Position numbers and translations under genes: made by a program. A DNA stretch of 64,000 bases, from positions 185,366 to 249,365 of the forward strand of contig NZ_FOQI01000006.1 in the NCBI RefSeq assembly GCF_900113705.1, given 5' to 3'. The DNA comes from Collimonas sp. OK307. GTDB taxonomy: Bacteria > Pseudomonadota > Gammaproteobacteria > Burkholderiales > Burkholderiaceae_D. Below the pieces are notes generated by a model. That model made no database searches and was not told where the DNA came from. It saw only the letters and a program-made list of their open reading frames with translations. Shown piece by piece: positions 1 to 7,813 of the stretch (position 1 is its first letter; each line of letters begins with the position of its first letter).

Positions 1-2235
1 CAGATAGCCGTCACCGATGTATTCGCCGACATCCTTCCAGTAACGCTTGTCGAACAGATTATCCACGCTCAGGCGCACCACAGTTGCATGACCCGACAAG
101 CTGGTCTTGTAACGCAGGCCGGCATTGAACAAAGAATAAGCCGGCACGTCGACGTTGCCTTCCCGCGTAGCCGCTTTGCTGCCGCTGTATTGCCAGCCGC
201 CCAGCACGCTCAGGCCGGCAATCTGCGGCACTGTGTAAGCGGCATACAGTGCGGCGCGCAGCCGCGGTACATTGATGGCTTGATGGCCGTCGTAAGCCGG
301 CGTGCCTGTGTCCTCGGCGCGTGCCTGGATCATGGCCATGCTGGCAGTCAGCCGCAGCTGTTTGGTGACCTGGCCGGCTGCACTCAGCTCTATCCCGCGA
401 TGGGTTTCGGTACCTTGCTGGACATAGGTAAAACCGTTCTCGTCCGGCATCGGATATTCGTAAGGCTTGGTCATCTGGAATATCGCTGCACTCAGGCTGA
501 GCTGGTCGCGCCAGTCGTATTTGACGCCGGCTTCGATCTGGCGCGATACGGTCGGCGGCAAGAATGCAAAGGCATTCTCGGTCCACCACGGCGCCTGGCC
601 GCCCATCGTCAAACCCTTGCTGTAACTGGTGTACAGGGACAGGTCGGCTTGCGGCTTGTAGACCAGGGCGATCTGCGGCAACAACAATGTTTTGTCGGTG
701 GCGCGCGTCGCCGCGCCGGTAACATCCAGCGCCCGTTCATTCACCCATACCTGGCGGGCGCCGGCGATCAGTTGCCATTGCGGAGTGAAACTGAGGCGAT
801 CGACCGCAAACAAGGCTTTCTGCCGGCTGTCGAGACGCAGATAAGAAGCATCCGGCGTCAACGGCGACGGTGCATAGACGATCGGATTCGGGTTATAGAT
901 ATTATCGCTGCCGACATACTCGTTGACGCCGTCGCTCTGTGACACGGTGCGGCGGAACATGCTGCCGCCAAAGGTCAGGTCGTGACGCAGCTTGCCGGTA
1001 TCCAGATGCCCTTGCAGCACGGCCTGCAACTGGTCGTTGCGCCGTGTGTCGTCAGGGAAACGATAATCGTAGATATCGAAATCGCCGCCGGCACTGAAAT
1101 AGCGCGCTGGCGTTCCGCCATCGCCGCAGGTGGCGCCATAACCGCAGCCATACGGAAATGCCGAGTTATCGTCGATCACCACCCGGCTGCGGCTGGCCGC
1201 CAGATAGGCATGCCAGTCCGGCGTCAGGTCAAGATCCAGGCGCAGGTTGAGGTTGACCGAGTTGATCGTTACCGGCTTGGCCCACGGTTGCGCGCCCAGC
1301 AATTTTTCCGGCAAGACGTTGCTTGGGATGACGGTGCCCCCCAGCAGTTGATAGCCCGGTGCGGAGCGTTGCTCGCGGTGTTGGTACTCGGCGTCGAATT
1401 GCAGCCGCGCCTGCGGCGTGATCACCCAGTCGGCGGCCAGCGAGGCGAAGTTCCGCTCGCCATCGGCGTCGTTCACATACGAATGCAGGCTTTCGTGGGC
1501 GGCGTTGATGCGGATGCCGAACTGTTTTTGCTCGCCGAACAAGGTGCCGATATCGGCCGCCAGGTAACGCGAGCCGCGCGAGTCAGTCTCAAGCGTGACA
1601 GAGCGCACAGCGGCCGGACGTTTGGTCACATAGTTGATCAGGCCGCCGGGAGCAGCCATGCCGCTCTGCAGGCCGGCCAGGCCCTTCAGGATTTCAACGC
1701 TCTCTTTGTTTTCAAGCGCCACATTCTGTTCGCCGGCAATGCTCATGCCGTTGATCTGGTAACTCGACGCCAGATCCAGCGCAAAGCCGCGAATGGTGAA
1801 ATTTTCGTAGTAGCCGACCGGCGCGTAATTGTCGCCGACCGCGGCATCGTTGCGCACCACTTCGCTGAGCAGGCGCGACTGCTGGTCATCCAGCTGGCTG
1901 CGGGTGATGACCGAAATCGACGCCGGCGTATCCAGCAAGGGAGCATCGCCGAAGGTCCCGATCGAGGCAGATCTTTTGCGATAACTGTCGGCGCCAGTTC
2001 CGGCACCGGTTACGGTAATGGTCGGCAACGTCGGTGCGTTGTCTGCTTTGGTTTGCGATTGCCCGGCCTGTCCGGATACATTTCCCACAGTCTCTTTTTG
2101 ATCGGAAATGCTCTGCGCATGCGCCATGTGGGCGGTGGCAGCGGCAATCAGTGTAATCAACAGTTTTTTTCTGGTGGGCAATGGCAACGTACGTGTGCGG
2201 TTAGCGACAGAGTGAAATTCTTTTATATTTATCAT
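1..2235 (-). CDS. TonB-dependent siderophore receptor, C-terminus cut by window edge
   Basis: Outer-membrane ferric-siderophore receptor; 745 codons are visible. Translating the minus strand from the ATG at 2235 gives a basic N-terminus, a hydrophobic signal segment ending AHAQ near residue 41, then a plug domain (LLDTPASISVITRSQL, VRNDAAVGDNYAPVGYYENF, IRGFALDLAS) and a barrel. The last visible residues read DNLFDKRYWKDVGEYIGDG, the usual final strands of FhuE/FpvA-like receptors, so only about 15-25 residues are probably missing beyond base 1. It has no N-terminal secretin/TonB short domain, so it is probably a plain transporter and not a FecA-type transducer. There is no good ribosome site before the ATG, and a candidate Fur box overlaps the start codon. 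The siderophore cannot be told from sequence. I am confident of the family, less so of the exact start. Confidence 0.9.
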   Translation of the reverse strand, partial: MINIKEFHSVANRTRTLPLPTRKKLLITLIAAATAHMAHAQSISDQKETVGNVSGQAGQSQTKADNAPTLPTITVTGAGTGADSYRKRSASIGTFGDAPLLDTPASISVITRSQLDDQQSRLLSEVVRNDAAVGDNYAPVGYYENFTIRGFALDLASSYQINGMSIAGEQNVALENKESVEILKGLAGLQSGMAAPGGLINYVTKRPAAVRSVTLETDSRGSRYLAADIGTLFGEQKQFGIRINAAHESLHSYVNDADGERNFASLAADWVITPQARLQFDAEYQHREQRSAPGYQLLGGTVIPSNVLPEKLLGAQPWAKPVTINSVNLNLRLDLDLTPDWHAYLAASRSRVVIDDNSAFPYGCGYGATCGDGGTPARYFSAGGDFDIYDYRFPDDTRRNDQLQAVLQGHLDTGKLRHDLTFGGSMFRRTVSQSDGVNEYVGSDNIYNPNPIVYAPSPLTPDASYLRLDSRQKALFAVDRLSFTPQWQLIAGARQVWVNERALDVTGAATRATDKTLLLPQIALVYKPQADLSLYTSYSKGLTMGGQAPWWTENAFAFLPPTVSRQIEAGVKYDWRDQLSLSAAIFQMTKPYEYPMPDENGFTYVQQGTETHRGIELSAAGQVTKQLRLTASMAMIQARAEDTGTPAYDGHQAINVPRLRAALYAAYTVPQIAGLSVLGGWQYSGSKAATREGNVDVPAYSLFNAGLRYKTSLSGHATVVRLSVDNLFDKRYWKDVGEYIGDGYL

Positions 2236-2239
2236 TATA
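2221..2239 (-). promoter_or_regulatory. Candidate Fur box over the siderophore-receptor start
   Basis: On the minus strand, ten consecutive bases (ATAATGATAA) match the core of the 19-bp Fur consensus, with 13 of 19 positions agreeing overall. It overlaps the ATG of the receptor gene in a very AT-rich leader. Iron repression would be expected for a siderophore receptor. AT-richness alone makes chance matches likely, so this is tentative. Confidence 0.4.
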
Positions 2240-2451
2240 TTGTTGTCATATATACATAAAAATACATACCAATTAATTAATATGCATATATGAAGTCTAA
2301 AAATCCGGGGGCGATTAAAACAGGACTCGCATTATCCGTCTTTTTGATTAGATTGGAATTAGAGCGTGCGCAATATCGACCTTTGCATCCACAGCCCCTA
2401 TTTTTTCGTATACCGATGTGACGCAACTTGAAAACCAAAGGAGGTGCGCTC

Positions 2452-2937
2452 ATGGTTAGCCGACGCAACGTGATCTTGAGAGCTGGCGCCGCGCTGTTGG
2501 CGGGTGGCCTGGCAATCCTCGGGCGGCGGGGGTTTGCTGCTGAAACGTTTGAAATCACCCATACCGATGCCGAATGGAAACAACGTCTGACGGCAGTCCA
2601 GTATGCGATCTTGCGGCAGGAAGGTACCGAGCGGCCGTTTTCCAGTCCGCTAGACCATGAGAAACGCGCCGGCACCTATTTTTGCGCAGGTTGCAATTTG
2701 GCGGCTTTTTCGTCCAGGAACAAATTCGACAGCGGCACCGGCTGGCCGAGCTTCTGGCAACCGCTGCCAAATGCAGTGGCCACCAGAACCGACACCACGT
2801 TCGGCATGAAACGCACCGAAGTGCATTGCCGCCGTTGCGGCGGCCATCTGGGCCATGTATTTGATGATGGGCCGAAACCTACCGGCCTGCGTTATTGCAT
2901 GAACGGCGCCGTGCTAACGTTCAAACCCGAAGTCTGA
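2452..2937 (+). CDS. msrB: Peptide-methionine (R)-S-oxide reductase, Tat-exported MsrB
   Basis: Reduces methionine-R-sulfoxide in proteins, 161 aa. I start it at the ATG at 2452 because a strong ribosome site (AAAGGAGGT, 2437-2445) sits just upstream; an in-frame TTG at 2428 lies before that site. The N-terminus SRRNVILRAGAALLAGG followed by a cleavable AA is a twin-arginine export signal, so the enzyme should act in the periplasm. Zinc-binding pairs are C78/C81 (CAGC) and C126/C129 (CRRCGGHLGHVF); the catalytic cysteine is C149 in RYCMNG. No resolving cysteine is obvious. It stands alone between two genes on the other strand. Family assignment is certain; export is inferred from the signal. 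Confidence 0.95.
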   Translation: MVSRRNVILRAGAALLAGGLAILGRRGFAAETFEITHTDAEWKQRLTAVQYAILRQEGTERPFSSPLDHEKRAGTYFCAGCNLAAFSSRNKFDSGTGWPSFWQPLPNAVATRTDTTFGMKRTEVHCRRCGGHLGHVFDDGPKPTGLRYCMNGAVLTFKPEV

Positions 2938-3085
2938 GCCATCGGCCAGCCTTGCCCGCGACAGTTGCACCTACTTGGAATCGTGATAGATTCCCCCAGC
3001 GAATTCTCGTCTTGGCGGCAAAAGGTGTAACCCAGGCAGAGCGCCAGGGTCGTTCGTTTTCACCTGCTCGAAACAAGCCCAATAA

Positions 3086-3122
3086 AAAAAACGGCATACA
3101 TATTGCATGTATGCCGTTTTTC
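3086..3122. terminator. Bidirectional intrinsic terminator
   Basis: An 11-bp perfect stem (3091-3101 with 3107-3117, loop ATTGC) is flanked by A and T runs on both sides. It can end msrB transcripts rightward and the lipoprotein gene (stop at 3148) leftward. Confidence 0.9.
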
Positions 3123-3147
3123 ACACTACAACTTATTCAAATGTAGC

Positions 3148-5157
3148 TTATGGGCCAACGGGCACAATAGCCAGCAGGGGATCGTTGGTGAGGCCTATTA
3201 GCATCAAGCCATCTCCAGACACAGCCATTTGACGGTCGAGCAGATTTTTTGCATAACCGGCGAATTTAAAACCACGTATTAAAGTGCCGTCAGCGCCATG
3301 CACCCATACGTCGGATGAGCTGTACGATCCAGAGATACCGCAAAAAACCCTGCCGTCGCTAGCAACTTTGACGTTGTTGGGATATGCATCCCCACCAGGA
3401 AGGGCGCTGATGAAACTCAAGTTGACCGGAGAAAGCGAGCTGCATCGATAAGGGGCGCCATTGGCTGTGTACACCCTGCTGCCATCGGCGCTGACAGCGA
3501 TGTCTGCGCCATTGGACATCACTCCGCCACTGGATATGCCGATGACTCCCGTAGCCGGCACCAACGGCGAGACATTCAAGGTCCCGCCATTCAAGTCAGA
3601 GTAGTCGACGCTATAAGCCCAGGTTGTAGACGGGCTGATACCTTCGTTCTGAGCATAGATTTTTTTGCCGTCAGCGGTTGCCGTCAAATCCCCGACGTTG
3701 ACACTGGTGTTCCTGATGAATTTGCCATTTGACGCCAAGTACGCGCTGCCGACGTTGGTGACGATGATTTCCACGCCGTTCGGCCGGATTGCTTTTATGC
3801 GCGTCGTGTTTGTCAATGCGGAGCTTAAGTTCCACGTGTTGATTTTGGCTGCGGTAGCCAAATCAATGACAACCAGACTGCTCGCAGCCAAGTCTAAGGC
3901 ATACAACTTATCGCCGTTTGGACTGATAGTCATATTGCCAAGGGTGGCGCCGAGTCCAGTAAGAGTAGCAGTCTTTTGCGATGTATAAACATTGTAGACA
4001 TCAATGGAAGATCCACCGTTATGGACATAAATCAGCGGACGAATCGGGTCGGCAGCGATATTTGTATAGGCTTGATTTATCCGCGTGATAGAGGCTGGCG
4101 TTGTGCTGCCTTTCCACAAGGCGACTTTAATCGGCTCCGGTGCGCTTATCGAAGGATTCGTGGAACTTAGGGTAACCGTCGCATAGCTGATCGCATTGGA
4201 AGGCAAGCTGGCTGGATTTGCACTAAGTGTAAGACTGTTCCCGCTCTTTGCGGTACTTAACCAAGCTTGATCCGAACTGGCATTCCAGTTGCCGCTAGCG
4301 CCCGAACTGTCATTGATCTGCAAAGTCCGGGTCAGACGCGACCAGGCCGGGGTTGCGGTCAATGCCACACCGGCTTCCGAAGCTAATATTGTATCTGAGG
4401 CAGGTTTGATAGTAAGCGTGACTGGCAGACCGACACTCTGGCCATCGTTTGATTTGATAGCGATTAAACCTGTATAGATCCCGACTTGCAACTTCGAAGG
4501 AAGGTAATCAAGTGTCAAACTCGTGTTCCCTGCCCCTGTCGCATTACTTAATTTTAACCAAGAGGCATCCGTTGTCGCGGTCCAGGTTCTGCCTTCTCCA
4601 TGGATCGCGATAGTAGCTGAATCGGGCGCGACACCTCCTAGATACATGCTTTGGGTCAGCGCTACACTCGAACTTGCGCCAAAGGTCGGCAAGGTCGCAG
4701 GCGAGTTAACCTGGAAACTATAGGGTAACAGCATGGGCGACCCTGGAAACTGACTGGCGCAGTTACTGTCGCGACAAAGCTTGACCGTGAGATTTCCTTG
4801 GTGAGTACCTACGGACAAGGCCGGGGACGTATAGAGCGCAACGCTGTATTGCGTTGTCGAGTTTCTCGATATCTGCGTATTCGGCAGCAACACCCCGACA
4901 TCATCGACGAAATAGGCATACACGGCGGACGCCCCGTTAAAGTCGGATGGCGTGTTGACCGTGGCAGCAAAATTGATTGTGCTCGACACGCCGGCAGTAA
5001 GTGCTTGGTTGATGGTGGATGGCGTGAAGGTCAACGCCGCAGCTGTAGCCCCCTGATTGTTCGAACCAGCTGCCGGTGTGGAGTCGCCGCCCCCACCGCC
5101 GCCGCCGCAGGCAGTGAGAAACAAGCTTATTAACAGGGGGAAAAACAGTCTTTTCAT
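3148..5157 (-). CDS. Large secreted lipoprotein with BACON-like and beta-propeller regions
   Basis: 669 aa, surface or periplasmic lipoprotein. The N-terminus is a classic type II signal with lipobox LTAC (Cys17), followed by a glycine run. Residues about 45-150 form a beta-rich domain. Residues about 160-350 hold two Ig-like units with the pattern of BACON domains (TDASWLKLS, SSDQAWLSTAKSGNSLTL, each ending in VTLTI or similar). From about 355 to the end, blades of the YVTN type (PLIYVHNGG, SPNGDKLYALD, DLAASSLVVIDLA) suggest a seven-bladed propeller. No catalytic motif is seen; adhesion or glycan binding is a guess. It is transcribed alone. BACON and propeller calls are by eye and need a profile search. 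Confidence 0.75.
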   Translation of the reverse strand: MKRLFFPLLISLFLTACGGGGGGGDSTPAAGSNNQGATAAALTFTPSTINQALTAGVSSTINFAATVNTPSDFNGASAVYAYFVDDVGVLLPNTQISRNSTTQYSVALYTSPALSVGTHQGNLTVKLCRDSNCASQFPGSPMLLPYSFQVNSPATLPTFGASSSVALTQSMYLGGVAPDSATIAIHGEGRTWTATTDASWLKLSNATGAGNTSLTLDYLPSKLQVGIYTGLIAIKSNDGQSVGLPVTLTIKPASDTILASEAGVALTATPAWSRLTRTLQINDSSGASGNWNASSDQAWLSTAKSGNSLTLSANPASLPSNAISYATVTLSSTNPSISAPEPIKVALWKGSTTPASITRINQAYTNIAADPIRPLIYVHNGGSSIDVYNVYTSQKTATLTGLGATLGNMTISPNGDKLYALDLAASSLVVIDLATAAKINTWNLSSALTNTTRIKAIRPNGVEIIVTNVGSAYLASNGKFIRNTSVNVGDLTATADGKKIYAQNEGISPSTTWAYSVDYSDLNGGTLNVSPLVPATGVIGISSGGVMSNGADIAVSADGSRVYTANGAPYRCSSLSPVNLSFISALPGGDAYPNNVKVASDGRVFCGISGSYSSSDVWVHGADGTLIRGFKFAGYAKNLLDRQMAVSGDGLMLIGLTNDPLLAIVPVGP

Positions 5158-5687
5158 TATGATTATCTTTCTTTCACAAATTGTTTTTCAGGCCCAGATA
5201 TTGAATATCTCAGCTTGAATTTTTTTGTTGACATAGTTTTAATTTCAATTTGATTGTAACAGTAAGTAATTATTTGTAACAATGCCAATATGTTGATTTT
5301 GGAAAATATTTTGAACTTATTGCTCCTATTGCCATTTCAACCAGTCCACCGCTAAGGCCTGATAAAGGGCGAACGTGGAGCGGCGCAGAACAGCAAGCTG
5401 AAATGCGGCGTCTCAGGCTGCACTCAAAGGCCACATCGAGGATGCTGACACTCTAAAAAGCGGGGATAGTTCATGCGATCGCAACGACACGCCACGATGG
5501 AATGCCGCTCGGGGCAATGTACTTATGGCGTGGAGGAAGGATGGGTAGTCACTGAGCGGCATCAATCGCGCGCTCGACGGGCATGCCGGTCTATTCCTGT
5601 GACCTGCAAAGTCTTTGATGATCAGGCGCGGCTTGCGGGAGTCCGTGCGCGCCCGGTTGATTGCTGTTCCGTTTTCAAGTTAGCCCT
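5158..5687. other. Intergenic region, no supported gene
   Basis: The first 170 bases are strongly AT-rich and probably hold the promoter of the lipoprotein gene. The rest is GC-rich with only one unremarkable open frame (5473-5805) that resembles no family I know and runs into the rlmJ terminator and coding sequence. I see no RNA gene, mobile-element end or repeat. Confidence 0.6.
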
Positions 5688-5727
5688 AAAAAAAATCCTG
5701 AGCAATTTCAAGCGAAATTCTCAGGAT
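5688..5727 (-). terminator. rlmJ terminator
   Basis: The stem ATCCTGAG (5695-5702) pairs with CTCAGGAT (5720-5727), extended inward by AATTTC/GAAATT. An A-run at 5688-5694 becomes a U-tract on the minus strand. It lies just downstream of the rlmJ stop. Confidence 0.85.
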
Positions 5728-5749
5728 CTTCTTATCTCACAGTTCCGGA

Positions 5750-6658
5750 CTATACCCGCCGGGTGCCGGTATCCACCGCCTTGGTTTGCCCCGACTCCAG
5801 CGTAAAGCCGGCACCGGAATCGGTGCCCAGCACCTTGACCAGGTAAGGCATCAATTCTTTCAGCATCGGTTCCAGCGTCCATGGCGGGTTGATCACGAAC
5901 ATGCCGCTGCTGTGCAGGCCGAAGCCGTCCGGCGATGGCGTCTTCACGGTCAGCGTGACGTTCAGCCAGCCGTTGGCCTTCATGCGCTTCAGCTTGTCCG
6001 GCATCTGGCGCGACTCCATCCGGTTCAACAGCGGATACCAGACGGCATAGGTGCCGGTGGAAAAACGGATCAGCGCATCTTCGATGGTGTTCTTGACGTG
6101 GCGGTAATCTTCTTTGACCTCATACGGCGGGTCGATCAGCACCAGGCCACGGCGCGACGGCGGCGGCAGCAATGCCTTCAGGCCGAGGAAGCCATCGCCC
6201 AGATGGATCATGACGCGTTTGCCACGGCCATTGCCGCGCGGGTTGCGCTCGGCTTCCAGGCGGCGGAAATTATCGGTCAGGATCTTGCCGTCGCTCGGAT
6301 GCAGCTCAAACAGGCGCAGGCGATCCTGCTCACGCATGATGGCATCGGCGCAATACGGCGAGCCCGGGTAGTAGCGCAGCTTGCCGTCGGGATTCAACTG
6401 GCGCACTACGTCCACATACTCCGCCACCGCCGGCGGCAAATCCTTGCGGTCCCAAAGGCGGCTGATACCGGTCTCGAACTCGGCGTTTTTCGACGCATAA
6501 CCGCCATCCAGCGCATATACGCCGGCGCCGGCATGGGTGTCGATGACCATGTAGGAGGTATCTTTCTGGCCCAGGTAGCGCAATAACTGGATGGTGACCA
6601 AGTGCTTCAGCACATCGGCATGATTGCCCGCATGGAAGGCATGGCGGTAACTCAACAT
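5750..6658 (-). CDS. rlmJ: 23S rRNA (adenine(2030)-N6)-methyltransferase RlmJ
   Basis: Methylates A2030 of 23S rRNA using S-adenosylmethionine; cytoplasmic, 302 aa, a little longer than E. coli RlmJ. I start at 6658 because MLSYRHAFHAGNHADVLKH is the conserved family N-terminus; the upstream in-frame start adds 11 unconserved residues. The SAM pocket motif DTHAGAG is near residue 42, and the catalytic N6-adenine motif DPPY follows RRGLVLI near residue 177. A C-terminal tail after KVLGTDSGAG looks dispensable. Single gene with its own terminator. Confidence 0.95.
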   Translation of the reverse strand: MLSYRHAFHAGNHADVLKHLVTIQLLRYLGQKDTSYMVIDTHAGAGVYALDGGYASKNAEFETGISRLWDRKDLPPAVAEYVDVVRQLNPDGKLRYYPGSPYCADAIMREQDRLRLFELHPSDGKILTDNFRRLEAERNPRGNGRGKRVMIHLGDGFLGLKALLPPPSRRGLVLIDPPYEVKEDYRHVKNTIEDALIRFSTGTYAVWYPLLNRMESRQMPDKLKRMKANGWLNVTLTVKTPSPDGFGLHSSGMFVINPPWTLEPMLKELMPYLVKVLGTDSGAGFTLESGQTKAVDTGTRRV

Positions 6659-6828
6659 AGGAAACTCTATCGTGGTGAAGTGTGTTACCACACTCTACAT
6701 CAAAGAACCGGTCGGTTACTGTGTAGAAGTGCGGCGAGGTGGCTTGGGAACTGCATACAACTAAGCGCCCCGTGCGCAAACGACCCGCATTCTAACATTC
6801 CAGCAATCGATAAGAAAAAGCTATTCGA

Positions 6829-7359
6829 TTAATCGATTTCAGCTTGCATTTTCAACATCTCTTCCGCCACCTTGACGCAAGCTTCGATATGCCGGTTTCC
6901 GATCGCCCGGAATGCAGAAAAACCAATCGCCGCCGACACCATCTGGCCGGCGATAGGCACCAGCCGGGTAGCGTTCTTCGACACCAGCTTGACGCCGCTG
7001 CGCGTGAGGATTTTAAGCATCAGCTCACGCGTCACCATCCGCCCTACCAGCGTGCTGCCGAGGCCGACGATAGTGCTATAGGTAGCTACCTTGAGTTTAG
7101 GCTGGAGCTTTTCGATCTGCTGCGGCGTCATGCCGAATTCGGCATTGATGTCTTCGATCAGGCGCGACAGTAAATGAATATCGACTGCGATATCGACGCC
7201 CATGATCGGCAGCGCCGAAGCACCCGCAGACAGCAGCGCGCGCTTGGCCACCATCTGCCGACAGCGCTGGCGCGCCGTATGCAGCGCATGTTCGGAAGCG
7301 GGAATCAGGATCCCCGCTTCCGCCCTGGCTGGCTTACGCCCACGCAGCCGGTCGAACAT
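6829..7359 (-). CDS. Small membrane-associated protein, DUF697/EcsC-like
   Basis: 176 aa, function unknown. A central hydrophobic stretch with small residues (SAGASALPIMGVDIAVDI, about 43-60), a second around SKNATRLVPIAGQMVSAAIG, and an ending like that of YcjF/DUF697 or EcsC-type proteins point to peripheral membrane attachment. There is no GTPase motif. Its ATG overlaps the stop of the upstream gene (TGATG at 7359), so the two are co-translated. Relationship to DUF697 is a weak pattern match. Confidence 0.6.
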   Translation of the reverse strand: MFDRLRGRKPARAEAGILIPASEHALHTARQRCRQMVAKRALLSAGASALPIMGVDIAVDIHLLSRLIEDINAEFGMTPQQIEKLQPKLKVATYSTIVGLGSTLVGRMVTRELMLKILTRSGVKLVSKNATRLVPIAGQMVSAAIGFSAFRAIGNRHIEACVKVAEEMLKMQAEID

Positions 7360-7613
7360 CAGCTCGCTGCCTTGCCCTTGACGAAGCCGTAAATCAACAA
7401 CAGGATAAAAGCGCCGACGATGGAGCCGATAAAGCCCGCGCCCTGGCCGGCGTGATACCAGCCGAGAGCCTGGCCGATATAACCAGCCAAAAACGACCCG
7501 GCAATGCCTAGCAAGGTAGTCACGATAAAACCCATGTTCTCCCTTCCCGGATGAAGAAATTTAGCAATCACGCCGACCACGAAACCTACGACGATTGTCC
7601 ACAGGATTTCCAT
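7359..7613 (-). CDS. GlsB/YeaQ/YmgE family stress-response membrane protein
   Basis: 84 aa integral inner-membrane protein, the usual family length. Three hydrophobic segments (about 3-18, 28-46, 58-76) with glycine-rich packing (GFVVGVIAKFLHPG, LLGIAGSFLAGYIGQ, GSIVGAFILLLIYG) are diagnostic. Members are induced by envelope or acid stress; the molecular role is not established. It is the first gene of a two-gene unit with the overlapping DUF697-like gene. Confidence 0.9.
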   Translation of the reverse strand: MEILWTIVVGFVVGVIAKFLHPGRENMGFIVTTLLGIAGSFLAGYIGQALGWYHAGQGAGFIGSIVGAFILLLIYGFVKGKAAS

Positions 7614-7813
7614 TGATGCTCCTCAGAATTGTTGTTGGCTGCGGGCCGTTTGTTCTTGAAAAACCGACGGCCCGGCGTCCAATATAGAGCAAAGCTTGCC
7701 GTTACGCAGCGCCTGGACAGCAAATTTGCGGAAAATATTATCACATACTTATTATTTTAAATGAGAGCAAGGGGACTGTTTTAAAATCTCCGTCTAGGCG
7801 CCCCCGGCAGGAT

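Noticed and set aside
88..2259. Long plus-strand open frames over the first TonB receptor
   Set aside because: They are antisense shadows of the receptor reading frame; the minus strand gives signal peptide, plug and barrel motifs.
5473..5805. 110-residue plus-strand frame
   Set aside because: It overlaps the terminator and 3' end of rlmJ and resembles nothing known.
6602..7392. Several 70-110-residue plus-strand frames
   Set aside because: They are mirror frames of rlmJ and the DUF697-like and GlsB genes.
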